64,000 nt of DNA from Piezodorus guildinii (taxonomy: Eukaryota > Arthropoda > Insecta > Hemiptera > Pentatomidae), in contig CM041294.1 in the NCBI GenBank assembly GCA_023052935.1, positions 104,130,116 through 104,194,115 of the forward strand. The letters are read 5' to 3'. Positions within the stretch are counted from its first letter, which is position 1. The number at the start of each line of letters is the position of its first letter. Position numbers and translations under genes: made by a program. Under the pieces are notes generated by a model. It saw only the letters and a program-made list of their open reading frames with translations, was not told the origin of the DNA and searched no databases. Shown piece by piece: positions 46,351 to 58,321 of the stretch.

Positions 46351-47868
46351 TTTACGACGCTATCTATATATTGAGTACCTCAAAATTGGCTGGTAAGACC
46401 TTGCACGACAATTGGCCCAGAAACAAAGCGAACTCTATATTTGCTGAACATAGGTTGTAAATGTACATATTTTTTTTATTATTTTTTTTAAGCATATAGG
46501 AAATCATCGGCTGAACGAACCATTGCGTTTTTTTTTTCCCTTTTAATTTTACCATTAGTCATAGTTAGTTACCAGAAAAGGATATTATTAGGAGCCAAAT
46601 TTTGTAGCTGACATTCGATATTTGACTTTCACAATCCATATTGGATATTGTGTATGACTTGTAAATTCGGACGTCTCTAAATACGGCACATGATGGGAGT
46701 TTTCACTTCTTTAATGATATATGACCGATTATTCAAGTGTTATTTTCTGGTGAAATACCATTAAAATTTCTTCTCTAAATCTGAATCCTAGGAATTGTAA
46801 TTCATATTTTATTACCTCAATATTATTAATTTAAGATAAACAAAACAATTTATAATTTAAAAAAATTAATTATCATAAAAACAACTGTTATATTATGTCT
46901 ATCTTACCATTTTTTTTTCATTTCTTCGACTAAATACGATTGTCGACAGATATTCAAAGTAATTAAAGTGTTATCTTAGTTTTTTCCTTAATGTTAATTG
47001 TTGTTAAAGATCAAAAACTTTTGTTAGGACTAACCTGTTATGATGAAGTGTTTAATTAATTATTTCGTTATTCCATAATATTATTTAATAAAATTATTGC
47101 AGCTCTTTACTAAGAAAATGGCTATTATAAGCTATTATTTTATGTTATTTATTTATAAACAACATTTTTAATAAATGATAAAATAATAATTTTATTTTCT
47201 TTATACTTCATACTCTTCCATGTATATTTCCTTGACTAGAGTAAAAGTTCAATTAAAATGGAATATATATGTAACGTAATGTATGATAATTATAATTGAT
47301 ATAATATACATATACATATAAGGTAACCTATAAATGTATTTATCTTAGAAATAATCGAGGGTGAAAAATAATTATATTTTTATGAAACAAAGTAAATTTC
47401 TGCATAATCTAAAAGTTTTATCAACAAATGGATAAGTTTTTATTTAACCTTAAGACGTCTCTATTTATCCTAAATTTGATAATGCATTTGGTTGTGTTTC
47501 TGATTATTTTATTACTTATTGTTATATTTGAGTTTTACGTAAATTTTAAGTAAATCTTGTAGGATTTTAATTTTGAAGTTCATTTTTATTATAATGAAAG
47601 ATAAAGGTTAACTGGTTATGTACTTATTATATCTAGTAAACACATTATCAATTAGAAATAAGAGAATTTACGAAAAATAGGTCACTGATTTTTAATGACT
47701 TCATGTTTAAATATTATTAGGTATATACGAAATGTTTAGTAAATGTTGTCTTTCATGATCTACAAAGTTGATCATATTTTATTTAAAGAATAAAAACGGT
47801 TCATATATTATCCTAACGTAAATGAACAGAAATATTGTTATGATGATAAGAGCCGAAAATTAAATTCG
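46351..47868. other. AT-rich non-coding
   Basis: No gene, RNA or recognisable repeat end was found. Confidence 0.45.
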
Positions 47869-48084
47869 ATGTCTTATAAAATCCACAACTTATCTAAAAT
47901 TCAACTCATGAATAGAAATTATAAGCAATCAGTGAATATTTGGACTGCCAAATTATTGGATTGTGGCGCGACCTATCATGGAGTTGAGGAACTTTGTGCT
48001 TCTCCAAAAATCCAAGAGATGTCTCACATACCTTTATTTTTAGCTTTAAACAGGTTTGTTAACCGAAACCATGAACTAATTTAA
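47869..48084 (+). CDS. Orphan 71-codon frame, function unknown
   Basis: The frame starts MSYKIHNLSKIQLMNRNYKQ and ends NRFVNRNHELI. Its central part (IWTAKLLDCGATYHGVEELC and ASPKIQEMSH) is less biased in composition than chance frames nearby, and GC content rises locally. It could be a fragment of an old gene, an isolated exon or a transposon piece. No domain is recognised and there is no promoter evidence, so confidence is low. Confidence 0.2.
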   Translation: MSYKIHNLSKIQLMNRNYKQSVNIWTAKLLDCGATYHGVEELCASPKIQEMSHIPLFLALNRFVNRNHELI

Positions 48085-48729
48085 AAATTATATTTTGTTA
48101 GTTATGAATCAAATGTAAAAGCTGTGTAAAGGCATATGTCCGGCACAAACGAAACGAAGTGGTTAGAACTGAATATTATTGACGTTTCGGAGATTCACGC
48201 ATCCCTTCATCTGGTGTGATACAGGTCGATTGGGGTTCTGCTTCTCGGCGATAAATTAAAGGAATCCGTAATTTATTTATTTAACTTATGATTATTTAAA
48301 ATTTGTAATGAAGAAATAATAATTATGAAAAACTTGAATAGTTGATTAGTGATTTTTAAGTTAATGAGCGAAGTTAAATTACACATTTGTACCATTTAAC
48401 CTAGTAAATATGTTCTGGAAAACATCATTTTTTTAACTTAGGTATAGTAAAATTAGTTTTTTTTTTTACTTAAAATTTCACTTCCTTGAGACCGCATAGA
48501 AAAAGCCTTTAAAAATTCCGAACTCTCTTCTTCAATTTTAAATTTTTTATTTAATATATACAAGTGTATTTTCTGATACAAGTATCAGAAGTGTTCACTA
48601 AATAAACAAATATTAAATAGTTTATATGGGAGCATATATTATTATGTCAAATATCATAGACTAATTTTAATATAACAAATATTTCATAAGTCTTAATCGA
48701 CGATTTGGACAATTATACATACTACTGAA
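48085..48729 (-). other. Degenerate hammerhead-like element end and AT-rich DNA
   Basis: On the - strand at about 48172-48212: CAGATGAAGGGATGC, GTGAATCTCC, then GAAACGTC. GAAACGTC with a GTC triplet fits a hammerhead 3' core, but the first block is CAGATGA rather than CTGATGA. The remainder is AT-rich. Confidence 0.3.
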
Positions 48730-49227
48730 CAGAAATTCAAAACTATCTATCGAGAACAAACTGCAAGACAGTACTGAAACCTATCTGGACCTACGGACTT
48801 GAACTGTGGGGGACAGCCAAATTTTCTAACATCAAACGCATTTAATCCTTCCAATCTTCCTTATCCAATCCTTCCTCCGAACAACAGTTAATGCCCCTTA
48901 TTATGTATCCAACCATACCTTACACCGCGATCTAAATATTCCATTTATTTTAGACCTTATACCATTAAAATTCTCTAAATTTCATCAGAACCTTATCCAT
49001 CACCCTAATCCCCTAGCTCAATCCTTATCCAGCTCCACACATCCTTACCATCCTCCTAGAAGGTTGAAACGACAGTGGCCTCGAGACCTCTTGTAACATG
49101 TATATTGGAGTTCTAGCATTGGTTAGATTCTCCACTCACGTGCTGTATGCTTGTGAATTGTATATAGGTATGAGTGACTGTTGTATATACTTTTATTGAT
49201 TTTGTTTTATATATTGTTCTGTATATT
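48730..49227 (+). pseudogene. LINE family B subfamily, 3' end
   Basis: + strand pieces read NRNSKLSIENKLQDSTETYL, a degraded WTYGLELWGTAKF, TVNAPYYVSNHTLHRDLNIP, and finally HPPRRLKRQWPRDLL with a TAA stop near 49096. The shift of frame and missing residues mark it as dead. The short 3' UTR is followed directly by a SINE. Confidence 0.7.
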
Positions 49228-49515
49228 GGTCACCTGTAGTATAGTGTCAAGCATAACAGCCTTCTATGCCTTCAATGCCTGACAGATGTCCCTCGGGTAT
49301 TTTAATATGTTTAAATCGGGAGTAAAAAATCCTTGGTTATGCCGTGTCTTCGGAGGGGACGTAAAATAGTGGTAATGAGCCTGTGCGATTTGTGGTACTC
49401 GTTACAAATCCCTTTCCTTATTAAACTTGTATAGGCAAAATTTAGAACTCCCACTGTAGCATTGTCCGATTAGCCACAGTGGCATAAACGTGAAGTTATA
49501 TTAATAAACGAACAA
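49228..49515 (+). mobile_element. tRNA-type SINE, longest copy
   Basis: Head GTCACCTGTAGTATAGTGTC (A-box region degraded), then GACAGATGTCCCTCGGG, GGGAGTAAAAAATCCTTGG, GTCTTCGGAGGGGACG, GAGCCTGTGCGAT and the tail GACGT-like ...TAATAAACGAACAACAA. It gives the order of the SINE parts seen as fragments at 13312, 17790, 17915, 18360 and 18555. TATTGG-like text on both sides may be the target duplication. Confidence 0.7.
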
Positions 49516-49556
49516 CAAGTCCTATTGGATAATTTTCTATTCTATTAGTTAATATT

Positions 49557-50246
49557 TTACTTTAACTTACTTATATATGAAAAGGGAAAGTAATGCAATC
49601 ATGAAAATTTTCGAATTCCAGTTTTCTTCGGAAATACACGTTTTAGGGTTACGTTATCAAAATCGACGAACCAGAAGAGTTACTTTATACCATTATTTAC
49701 GATTTTCTCGAAAACGGCTCTAACGATGTTTAAAAGGTTTCATTCTGATTGAAATATTCTAACGAGACTTAAATGCCGATATTTAAAATTCTCTCCCTCT
49801 AAACTGCCTTCAATTTTGTATCATCTTGTTATCATTGATAAAAAACAGGTAAAGATATAAGTTGAACGAATTCAGTATCCAACTAAAGCAGAAAAGAACA
49901 AACAATTATTTTGAATGCATTTTTGGAACATAAGAACATTAATATAAATGTATTATATACCGTTGGAAAGTTAAGATTAAAAATAAATAAATATTCCTTT
50001 ATACCCGAAATTGAATAAGTTTACCGAAAGTGGTGAAAATCCGACAAAACTGATTTTTCTAGATAATAATATAATAGATTGTTTAATAAAACACACATCT
50101 CTATCGAAACACAATTTTATTAATTCTTTAAACTTTTTAATTTCACCTACCTATATAATTCATGTCTAATTGTATATGAAAATTCTTAACTTGATTTTAA
50201 CAACGGATGTAAGTAAAAGTCGTGTGTAGCATGCACCAGATTTTTT
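49557..50246 (+). repeat. Repeat X with internal deletions
   Basis: From ACTTTAACTTACTTATATAT to GATGTAAGTAAAAGTCG, GTGTGTAGCATGCACCAGAT. It lacks the GGTCATTTGGACT to CATTTCATATTTAAG section and part of the middle. Confidence 0.75.
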
Positions 50247-50828
50247 AAAAGCAAGATATGAGCATAAGTCTTGAAACTTTAAGGACAATAAAAAATAGGT
50301 CTATTCCATCCATGGATCATAACTAGTTATGATTATTTGGACAGTAGAACTTGCGTGCAGTTATTCCGTATCTTTTCTGGTTATTATTTTAAGATTCTTA
50401 AAAAAGATATTAAGATAAGCGGATTAGGGTCATGAATCCTGCGCCAGTATGATATAAGCTGTATCCCCTCATCTGTGGCCCTCAACATATGAAATAGTAA
50501 TCGACTAAGCTTAAAAGTTATAAGGAATACATATACATATATACAAGATATAGAATTAAGGGATGCAAATATAAAATTGAATTACATAATACCTAATTAA
50601 TACAAAAAACAATTATAAGAAACAGTTAAACAGTACACAGAAATAAAGTGTAATTAACTAAACCAAAAGCAATAAGGAATAAAAGATTGAATTACATGAT
50701 AAGCAATATAAAGATACATAACATAGTACACAGTAAGAAATTTACAAAATCAAAAGTCAATAAAGAATACATACACTTGTATACATGATAAATATCAGAA
50801 TGAGTGACGCAGGCTGGCATTGACATTT
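50247..50828 (-). mobile_element. LINE family C 3' UTR (50520-50828) and AT-rich flank
   Basis: The block with repeated CAGTACACAGTAAGAAA and ATTGACTAAACCAAAAGC-type text is the 3' untranslated region of the family C LINE, also found at 55900-57600. 50247-50519 shows nothing recognisable. Confidence 0.55.
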
Positions 50829-51480
50829 CTATAGCGATGAGTAATTTGGATTCAATAATTCAGCAATTTTTTCTTCACTGAGGGATTTCGCCCACATTTT
50901 AACATTGTAGTAATAATTTGAATACTTTGGAGGATTTGTGTGAGAAAATTGAAAATTTGGAGGAATATTGTTGTACACAGTAGCAATGGAATAACAAGTC
51001 TGGTGTGTCGTCCAGGTATGTTTTGGTCTTGGCACAACTAAGCTAAAGTATTTTTTCAGTCGTGTAGAAAAACGGTGGTCAATCTTCCCGACTAGCTCAC
51101 CCCGTCTAAAATAAAGCTTCTTCATAATTGAGACCATGTATAATTTTTTTGCAGACATTACATTAAGGTCCGAGAATAAACTAATTGATGGGGGTCCCTT
51201 ATTGATACCCAAAATTACCTTAATAATCTTTCTCTGCACAATCTCAAGCTGAAAAAGATGTGCAGCAAAAGAATCCCCCCAAATGAATATACAATATTGA
51301 ATCAGCGACTGAATATACGAAAAGTAAATTAATCTTAATTTATTGATTGATAAAATACCTCTTAACTTATAGAATACATAAAAATATTTCCTTAGCTGAG
51401 CAGTGACAATAGATATATGCGCATTCCATCTTAATCGGTAATCGATATATTGAGATATTGAACTTGATGAACAAGAGCAC
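50829..51480 (-). pseudogene. LINE family C, reverse-transcriptase C-terminus
   Basis: Reading leftward from about 51475: YIDYRLRWNAHISIVTAQLR, LIYFSYIQSLIQYCIFIWGD, HLFQLEIVQRKIIKVILGI, then 136 open codons to a stop at 50829 ending LLNPNYSSL. The pattern (W..HI, SLIQYGIxxWG, LQKRxIRxI) is the thumb end of Jockey/CR1-class reverse transcriptases. The reading frame is open throughout this fragment, so it is among the younger LINE pieces here, though 5'-truncated at about 51480. Confidence 0.8.
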
Positions 51481-51529
51481 TTCGCATGTGGATTTTAAAT
51501 ATGATAACGGGATTTTGGTTTACGCTGAC

Positions 51530-51912
51530 TCCTTCTAAACCACTTTTTGATACGGTTTTCATCATCTTTTGGGGCATTGGTTCCTGAAGACTTATAAGTA
51601 AAATCTATTGCACTTTAGCTTATCTTAAAAAGGAAAAAATAATTTTTTTGTGGCCAAGTCATAAAAACGTTATTTCTGAAATATAAGTAGGAACATAGAC
51701 GTGTAACATACCGTTGGAAAGCGCAATATTTTAGAAAAGTTAATATGCAATAAAATAAGTCGGGCAATTTAATAGAAAGATGTTATAAGCCTATACACTT
51801 ATGCACAAATTTTATTTGTAATGCGTTGAAATTGAAATTTTTTTAGACATAAATTACATCACATTTAAATTGCATACGTGCGAAGCAAGGGATAGTCGCT
51901 AGTATATTATTG
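51530..51912 (-). repeat. CTAGCGAC-type interspersed element
   Basis: The - strand starts TACTAGCGACTATCCCTTGC, TTCGCACGTATGCAATTTAA and runs through CCGTTGGAAAG-like and TTATAAGCCTATA text. Related pieces: 29295-29405 and 32930-33130. No coding region. Confidence 0.55.
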
Positions 51913-52940
51913 TATTTGATACAATATAATAATATTCTATCATAGACGAGGCAACGTTAGTAAACATATATTCGAAACCATATCGCAAATGTGATTTCCA
52001 TAAATTGTGTTACTCGACTATAAATGCTCTATGTATCCGAAGTTCGACAAATACTTCAAATCAGTTCTCCCTTCTTTTCCCTTGACTGCCATCTGTGTAA
52101 ATATTGAATGTGGAGACCGTTATATTTCTTTTGTAGGCGTATTTTCTCTTCTTCTATTTCCATTGTAGATGTTTAGCTTTATTTATAAATTAGGAGATTC
52201 GCTTTGTAACAGAATTATATCAACATTTCAATATTCAACAAAACAGGTAATATAACTTAATTTAAAAAAAAATGTAAGTGTTAAGCATTTTACAAAAGTA
52301 GGTAATATATATATATATATACACACATACATGTGCCAGCTAAAAAGAGGTTGATAGTACAATGACAATGATATTTGATTGTCAGATATAAAAACTGTTA
52401 TTAAATCAGATAATCAGTTATTAAACAAAAATAATGTTAAGACAGGTTACTCCTTCATTTTTTTTTTTTTTTTTGTAACTGTAAACTTAAATTATGATTA
52501 ATATCCGATAATTGATCAATAAATAAAGTTTTAACTTTTGTAAACAAACAGATTTTAGGAATAGCATCTATCCTCAAAGGTCTATGCACCGCATTGATGT
52601 ATTAAAGTATTAAATGATGAAACTACGTCATTATCTCACCATATCTAAGCGATGCTCAAAAAATGAACATCCACAGTCCTAAACTATGTTACAGTTTTTA
52701 CTAATGCATAAATATTTTGTAAGTAATTAGGTTTAAGTTCGCCTGGAAAAAATGTTTATGATTTGGCTACATCTTTGTAATGCTCCTTTATGAAAATAAT
52801 AAATTTGGCAGTTTAAAACTCGTTGTGCCTCATTACAATGGTTTATTCCCTCCCCGCCTCCCACACTTTCCTACCCTAATCTCTTCCATTCCCTTTCCCG
52901 CCACACATTTTCTTTACATTTCTTTTTAATCTAACTTTGT
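51913..52940. other. AT-rich non-coding
   Basis: No gene is seen. A small (AT)n tract is at 52300-52320. A C-rich segment at 52850-52915 is followed directly by repeat X-b. Confidence 0.45.
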
Positions 52941-53783
52941 TACTTTCACTTACCTATATATGAAATAAATAGGAAGGGAAAGTATTGCGATGATGAAAAT
53001 ATTTCAATTCCAGTTTTCAACGGAAATAAACGTTTTAGGATCTCTTGAGTCCAAATGACCAAGTCTTGCAAAAAGGTCTGTGTGTTGTAACTTCAGTCCA
53101 AAAACCAACAGTGCTGTGAAACAGAAATTTCGTATTTGTGACAACGCCCGCGATGTCACATTTTGAACCTTTCTACGAATTTTTCAAAAACGGCTCTAAC
53201 GATTTTGATTAAAATCTCCATATCGATATAAAATTTATTGGGCTTTAATATCATGTAGGTTTAATTCTAATTGAAATTGTCTAATAGGACTCAAATGCCA
53301 ATATTTTAGTTTTCTTTCTCTAAAGTAGCTTTAATTTTCTAGATTCAGAAGAATAACCCATATCACCTTATTAGGATTGATAAAAATTGAAAAATATAAC
53401 AGGTAAACGAATTTCATAATCAACAAGAGGATAAATGAGCAAAAATGTTTTTGTATCCATTGTTTGTGTTTTTGAACTTTTTTTCGTCGAAGGCTTATTA
53501 AATTTACTTTATTAATATAATAATTATTCAATAATTCATTTAAAGCCCACAGTATCCTCAGTACATAACACTATGAAAAAAAAAAAAAAAACGTTCATAG
53601 ATGTTGCTGTTCTACATAATAACATCTATTGTTTCTCCTTGAAGTGAAGGATTTTCTTGATAAATCTTGTTTCTGTCATTGGACGAAGTGTGTATCTATT
53701 AATAGCTGTTGTTATTATTCCATTTCTTATGAATGTCCAATTCCAAACAAACCCACATACATAAAGTCAATAAAATAAGTTAG
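52941..53783 (+). repeat. Repeat X variant (X-b), + strand
   Basis: Inverted relative of 2436-3266 along its full length, including the unusual far end ATAAAGTCAATAAAATAAG. Starts TACTTTCACTTACCTATATA. It has a 16-A run (about 53576) where the partner has T-rich sequence. Confidence 0.75.
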
Positions 53784-54554
53784 GCTGAAGAAATAAAGTT
53801 GAAGATTCGTGGCTGATATCAGGGAGGTTGGTTTCTGGCTTGATGGATGTAATTAGTGAGGGATCTGTCTAATAGCGGCTGGGCCCGAGATCGGTATTAC
53901 CTGCCCATCCTCCCACCTCCAGTTGGTCACCTTCTACCTTTTAAAAAAGAACCAGGTAGATACAGAAAGATCTGAAACTGTTTGTAAGCAACATCTAGTT
54001 GTTTATATTGAGGATGTATGGTCGACTGTTAAAATTATCAAAGGTAAAAATAATCAGGAGTCGTTTAAAAATATTTTAATTCCATTGCATGTTTTTTCCC
54101 CGTGAAGCTGGCTTAAAACGGCTGCAACACTCGAAGTATTGGCCAGCATTTTTTTTTTTTAATTTATGGTTTTATATGCAGGAAAGGATAGAAAATAACT
54201 GGTCAAAAAAATCGCGAAAATCAAAGATGTCGGCAAAATTAATGAAAATTGGACGTTTTGGATGGATTGACCCTCGACATAAATATTATATATACAAATA
54301 ACAATAACATGATAAATAATAAGATGGTGATAAGTATGAAATCAAATTTAGAAGTAAATAGAGGTAGGAGGAGGAAATTCCAATTTGGATCTGCTGCTCA
54401 ACTTCGCTGAGTTGCTATCAGTACACAGCATACCGCATCAATCCCGAAGACAATCTTAAAGAAAAAAGATAGAGAGAGATTCTGCCAAATAGGAAATACA
54501 TATATATTACTAATTTTGAAATCGATCATGGACATCTGAAAATCCAGACCAGCC
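53784..54554. repeat. Decayed repeat shared with 43.8 kb, inverted
   Basis: About 54080-54250 is the reverse complement of 43740-43935. Two + strand frames of 60-70 codons here (53923-54105 and 54089-54301) overlap it and have no recognised domain. Flanking text (TAGCGGCTGGGCCCGAGATC near 53874) is locally GC-rich and unassigned. Confidence 0.4.
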
Positions 54555-54839
54555 TCAATATATATGGTGATGCAGGATTCCCAGTGAGTCCAAGATTATG
54601 GTCTCCGCCATGTTTTGCATCTCATTTTTTCCGAGTCCATAGTTCTCTAAAAACAATCCAGTGGCTACTGGCATGGTCCCCCTGCTTCCGAACCAAAGTC
54701 CCACGACTTTAAATTCCCTTTCGCCGAACTCCTCACGAAATGTTTCCCTCAGGTATGGAATACATTTTGTATAAATGTGCTCTTTCTGCTCTTGAATGTA
54801 TATATTACCAGCATAAACTGCGGAAACACCGAAAGGCAA
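54555..54839 (-). pseudogene. Retroelement-like C-terminal fragment
   Basis: The 94-codon frame reads NIYIQEQKEHIYTKCIPYLR, REFKVVGLWFGSRGTMPVAT and NMAETIILDSLGILHHHIY. The 'VVGLWxGxRGT ... IxxxSLxIxxHHxY' pattern recalls the tail domain found after reverse transcriptases in several invertebrate retroelements. No RT is visible upstream, so it is a fragment. The family link is from memory. Confidence 0.4.
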
Positions 54840-55850
54840 TAATATGGAGGAGGTTGATTTAAAAACTCCTAACGGTTTTTTTTAAAATATAAATACTAGA
54901 GCTTGCCTTATGGTTTTTATTTCTTCTTTAAATTATACACATGAGGAAAAAAAATCTCAAAATATCTCCAATATTTCTTCTACATTGCTAACAGAAAATT
55001 ATCAAATTTATACTGGATTCATTCTGAACGAGAACATAAAAACGAAGGATTTTTCGTACCTTTAAAAACTTCTAGGATCATCTCCAAGATTTTATAAAAT
55101 TTTAGTTTTTCGAGGATTGAAGTAAATTCGTAGAGCCTTGTTCTTTTTCTTCATTTCTATGCTTCAATGGCAATTTATAGAATACTGTGTTTCGGTAGAG
55201 GTATTTCCCATTAAATGTACGTGATACAGTGTAGCCCAATAAAATTCTAAATATATATCTAATATTTAGGATTTCGTGGGTCCTTGCAATTGAAATGATG
55301 GTATGAAGGGGTTCTCCAAAATTTTTTTTGGGGAACCACTGACTTGGCTTTTCAAGTGGAGGTGTAGAGGGACAAGCGGAATCCAAGAGATCCCAGTGCT
55401 TCTCTCTGTCGTTTCACTGGTGTGAGTCAGTGACATAAAAAAGAGAAAATTATGTATGTTTTTATATAAAGTACATGAGTGGAGGATCTGATTCTACAGT
55501 ACTTGTTCGAGAAGCTCAGTGTCTGGCTTTGGCTTATCTCTTAGTGTGACATTACACTCACCTGTAATGTCTGAAAGTGAACAGAAGACGTCGTCATGCA
55601 GAATCCAACTTGCAACGCATATATGGATATATATTTATATATTCACGATTTTTATTATCTTTGGCATTGAAATTATTGAATAATGTGGTCCGCGAAAAAA
55701 AAATTGTTGGGAGCTACTGCGTTAACACATGTAACATGATATTTTGAAAGTGAATCATTTTCTATTAACAGTTTTTTAGCGCTAAAATGTTAAAAATATA
55801 AAAATAAATTTATTTCACCTATATATTTTATTTCAATAACTTCTTTATTT
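54840..55850. other. AT-rich DNA with two hAT-like right ends
   Basis: 55308-55341 reads GGGTTCTCCAAAATTTTTTT, TGGGGAACCACTG and 55684-55719 reads GTGGTCCGCG, then TTGTTGGGAGCTACTG. Both resemble right-hand ends of hAT elements. As both point the same way they are not a pair. A 94-codon - strand frame (55102-55386) has no recognised domain. Confidence 0.4.
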
Positions 55851-56430
55851 AAATCAAAATACAGACATTTCTACAGTGCAAGTAAAAGTCTCTATCCCAC
55901 TAAGGGAAGCCCGTGTGTAGGGAAGGAGTTAACCTGCAGCAATTCAATAAAAGTACAATAACAAACAGTAACATAGTACACACTAAGAAACAATACAATA
56001 GTTAAATAATACTATGAAATATAATTTTTTAAAAATAAATAAACAGTACACACAGTACAAAGTAAGAAACAATATAATACTTAAAGAATATAAAAATACA
56101 ATTATAAAGAAACAGTAACACAATACACAGTAAGAAACAGTCATTGACTAATAATAATAAATGGTGAAAATGAAGAATGGTGATAATAACCATAAATAGT
56201 TGAATGATGGCAGAAAATAAATGGTTGACATTACTTAATTTTCATTCACTGACCTCCACCCGTACTAATGCTTTCTATTAATTCTCAACGGTCAACTAAT
56301 TATAACCACAGTAATTGACTAACCTAAAAGGCTATAAGGAATATGTACATATACATATATACAAGATGTGAAATTAAGGCATATAAATACAAAATTGGAT
56401 TCTATAATAACCAAATAATATAAAAAACAC
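55851..56430 (-). mobile_element. LINE family C 3' UTR-type repeat and foldback remnant
   Basis: Dense CAGTACACAGTAAGAAACA-type text matches the family C tail. At 56240-56330 a decayed copy of the foldback end is visible (GACCTCCACCCGTACTAAT, TAATTCTCAACGGTCAACTA), matching 56925-56990. Confidence 0.5.
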
Positions 56431-56502
56431 TGAAGGAATTAGTCCGGGTGGCGGTCATTAAATGAAACAACTGAATAGTTTCAACTATTTTATTGTTTGC
56501 CA

Positions 56503-56543
56503 ACGTTTCGACCCCCATTGTGGGTCATCATCAGGGCTAAAAA
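56503..56543 (-). ncRNA. Hammerhead-ribozyme-like motif, left arm
   Basis: The same sequence as at 56842-56893 on the opposite strand: CTGATGA at 56534-56528, helix II GACCC/GGGTC, GAAA at 56519-56516, then CGTT and GGC. Confidence 0.55.
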
Positions 56544-56841
56544 GATACAAAAAGGATACATTTAAAATAAGATTACAAATACTATTTAAAAAAAAAAAAA
56601 AAAAAAAAAAAAATTAACAATTTCACTAGAGAATGTCAATATTATAACATAAAAGAAAATAGATGTGTAAAGAAATCAATTAATTAAATTACAATACATT
56701 GATTACATAAATTGATTTCTTTACACATCTATTTTCTTTTATGTTATAATATTGACATTCTCTAGTGAAATTGTTAATTTTTTTTTTTTTTTTTTTTTAA
56801 ATAGTATTTGTAATCTTATTTTAAATGTATCCTTTTTGTAT

Positions 56842-56893
56842 CTTTTTAGCCCTGATGATGACCCACAATGGGGGTCGAAACGTTGGCAAACAA
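56842..56893 (+). ncRNA. Hammerhead-ribozyme-like motif, right arm
   Basis: CTGATGA at 56852-56858; helix II GACCC pairing with GGGTC; GAAA at 56877-56880; then CGTT and GGCAAA. TTTTTAGCC before the core can pair with GGCAAA after it (three G-C pairs, one mismatch, then U-A pairs), forming helix I. Helix III would be the self-complementary AACGTT, as in minimal hammerheads that work as dimers. The triplet before the expected cut is GTT, which is allowed but not the preferred GTC. Catalysis is inferred, not shown. Confidence 0.55.
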
Positions 56894-56995
56894 TAAAATA
56901 GTTGAAACTATTCAGTTGTTTCATTTAATGACCGCCACCCGGACTAATTCCTTCAGTAATTCTCAACGGTCAACTAATTATATCCACAATATAAA

Positions 56996-57478
56996 AAACA
57001 GTAAAACAGTATACAGTAATTGACTAAAACAAAAGCAATAAGGAATACATCGACATAAATACAAGGTATAAAATTAAAGCAAGTAAATACCAAATTGGAT
57101 TATATAATACCCAAATAATATTTAAAAAACAATTATAAGAAACAGTACACAGTTAGAAACAGTAGTAATTGACTAAACCAAAAGCAATTCATATGAATTC
57201 ATATTCATATGAACAAGATATAAAATTAAGGCATATAAATACAAAATTGGATTCTATAATAACCAAATAATATAAAAAACAGTAAAACAGTATACAGTAA
57301 TTGACTAAAACAAAAGCAATAAGGAATACATCGACATAAATACAAGGTATAAAATTAAAGCAAGTAAATACCAAATTGGATTATATAATACCCAAATAAT
57401 ATTTAAAAAACAATTATAAGAAACAGTACACAGTTAGAAACAGTAGTAATTGACTAAACCAAAAGCAATTCATATTCA
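56996..57478. repeat. 281-bp direct tandem duplication
   Basis: GTAAAACAGTATACAGTAAT starts at 57001 and again at 57282. About 190 bp after it are identical in the two copies, and the intervening AATTCATATTCATATGAAC part is also shared. It lies within family C 3' UTR-type sequence. Confidence 0.85.
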
Positions 57479-58321
57479 TATGAACAATATATAAAATAAT
57501 GCATGTAAATACAAAAATGGATTATATAATAAAAAATTATAAGAAATAGTAATTGAAAAAAACAAATAGTAATAAGGAATACATATGCATGTATACAGGA
57601 TAAATATCAGAATGAGTGACGCGGGCTGGTATTACAGACATTCGATAAGGAATTTGAATTCAATAATTCAGCAATTTTTCTTCACTGAGGGATTTCGCCT
57701 ACATCTGAAAAAAATTGTAGTAATAATTTAAATGTGCTTGAGGATTTGTGTGAGAATATTACAGAAAAAAGTACAAGAACTTATTGTAAATTCTTAACCA
57801 AATCCATTGTATATTGAAATTCACTTTCAATATAAAGATAAAACATTATTGTAATCATAGGTGAATTTGAATACTACATTTGACTTTTCCCTTTATAAGG
57901 TAAAACAATTTACTTATAGATCTATTATTAACTCAGTGACATTTTGGCTCAGTATTCTAATAAAGTAGATAAATAACATAGAGTGTGACATAAGTAATAT
58001 TCAGTGTGATCCAAATTAGTACGACTCGATGTAGAATAATCTGAGAGCATTGTTACTCTTATCTCACAACTCCTACACGATTTTCTCTTCGCTTTATTTG
58101 TAAGGCAGTGGGTGTCAAAGGAACAGGCCAATCATTATAGCAAAAGCATGACTGATGATGTAAATTGGCAGTCCAATACAGCGGATTAGAGCAGTAGCTG
58201 TAATATTTTACGCATAGGACACTGATTAGCTTACTATAAATTACAAAATTTAAATTCGAACGTTATTTATAATTAATATGATAATCTGTATAGATATAAG
58301 AAGAGATCGTTCTGATTAATA
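57479..58321 (-). mobile_element. LINE family C 3' end fragment and AT-rich flank
   Basis: 57590-57765 matches the family C 3' end at 50780-50945 (GATAAATATCAGAATGAGTG, ACGCGGGCTGG, TTCACTGAGGGATTTCGCC). 57766-58321 shows no feature. Confidence 0.6.

Larger units (their letters stand above)
56431..56955. mobile_element. Near-perfect palindromic foldback element
   Basis: Two arms of about 250 bp, TGAAGGAATTAGTCCGGGTG at the left and its reverse complement ending at 56955, surround a loop of about 30 bases (near 56693). The arms differ mainly in A/T run length (26 A against 23 T). Each arm carries a hammerhead-like core, a poly(A) or poly(T) run and GACCGCCACCCGG. There is no open frame. The near-identity of the arms means the element is young or kept uniform by gene conversion. 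It lies inside family C 3' UTR-type sequence. Confidence 0.9.

Noticed and set aside
55308..55719. The two hAT-like ends as one complete element
   Set aside because: Both ends point in the same direction, so they cannot be the two termini of one element.
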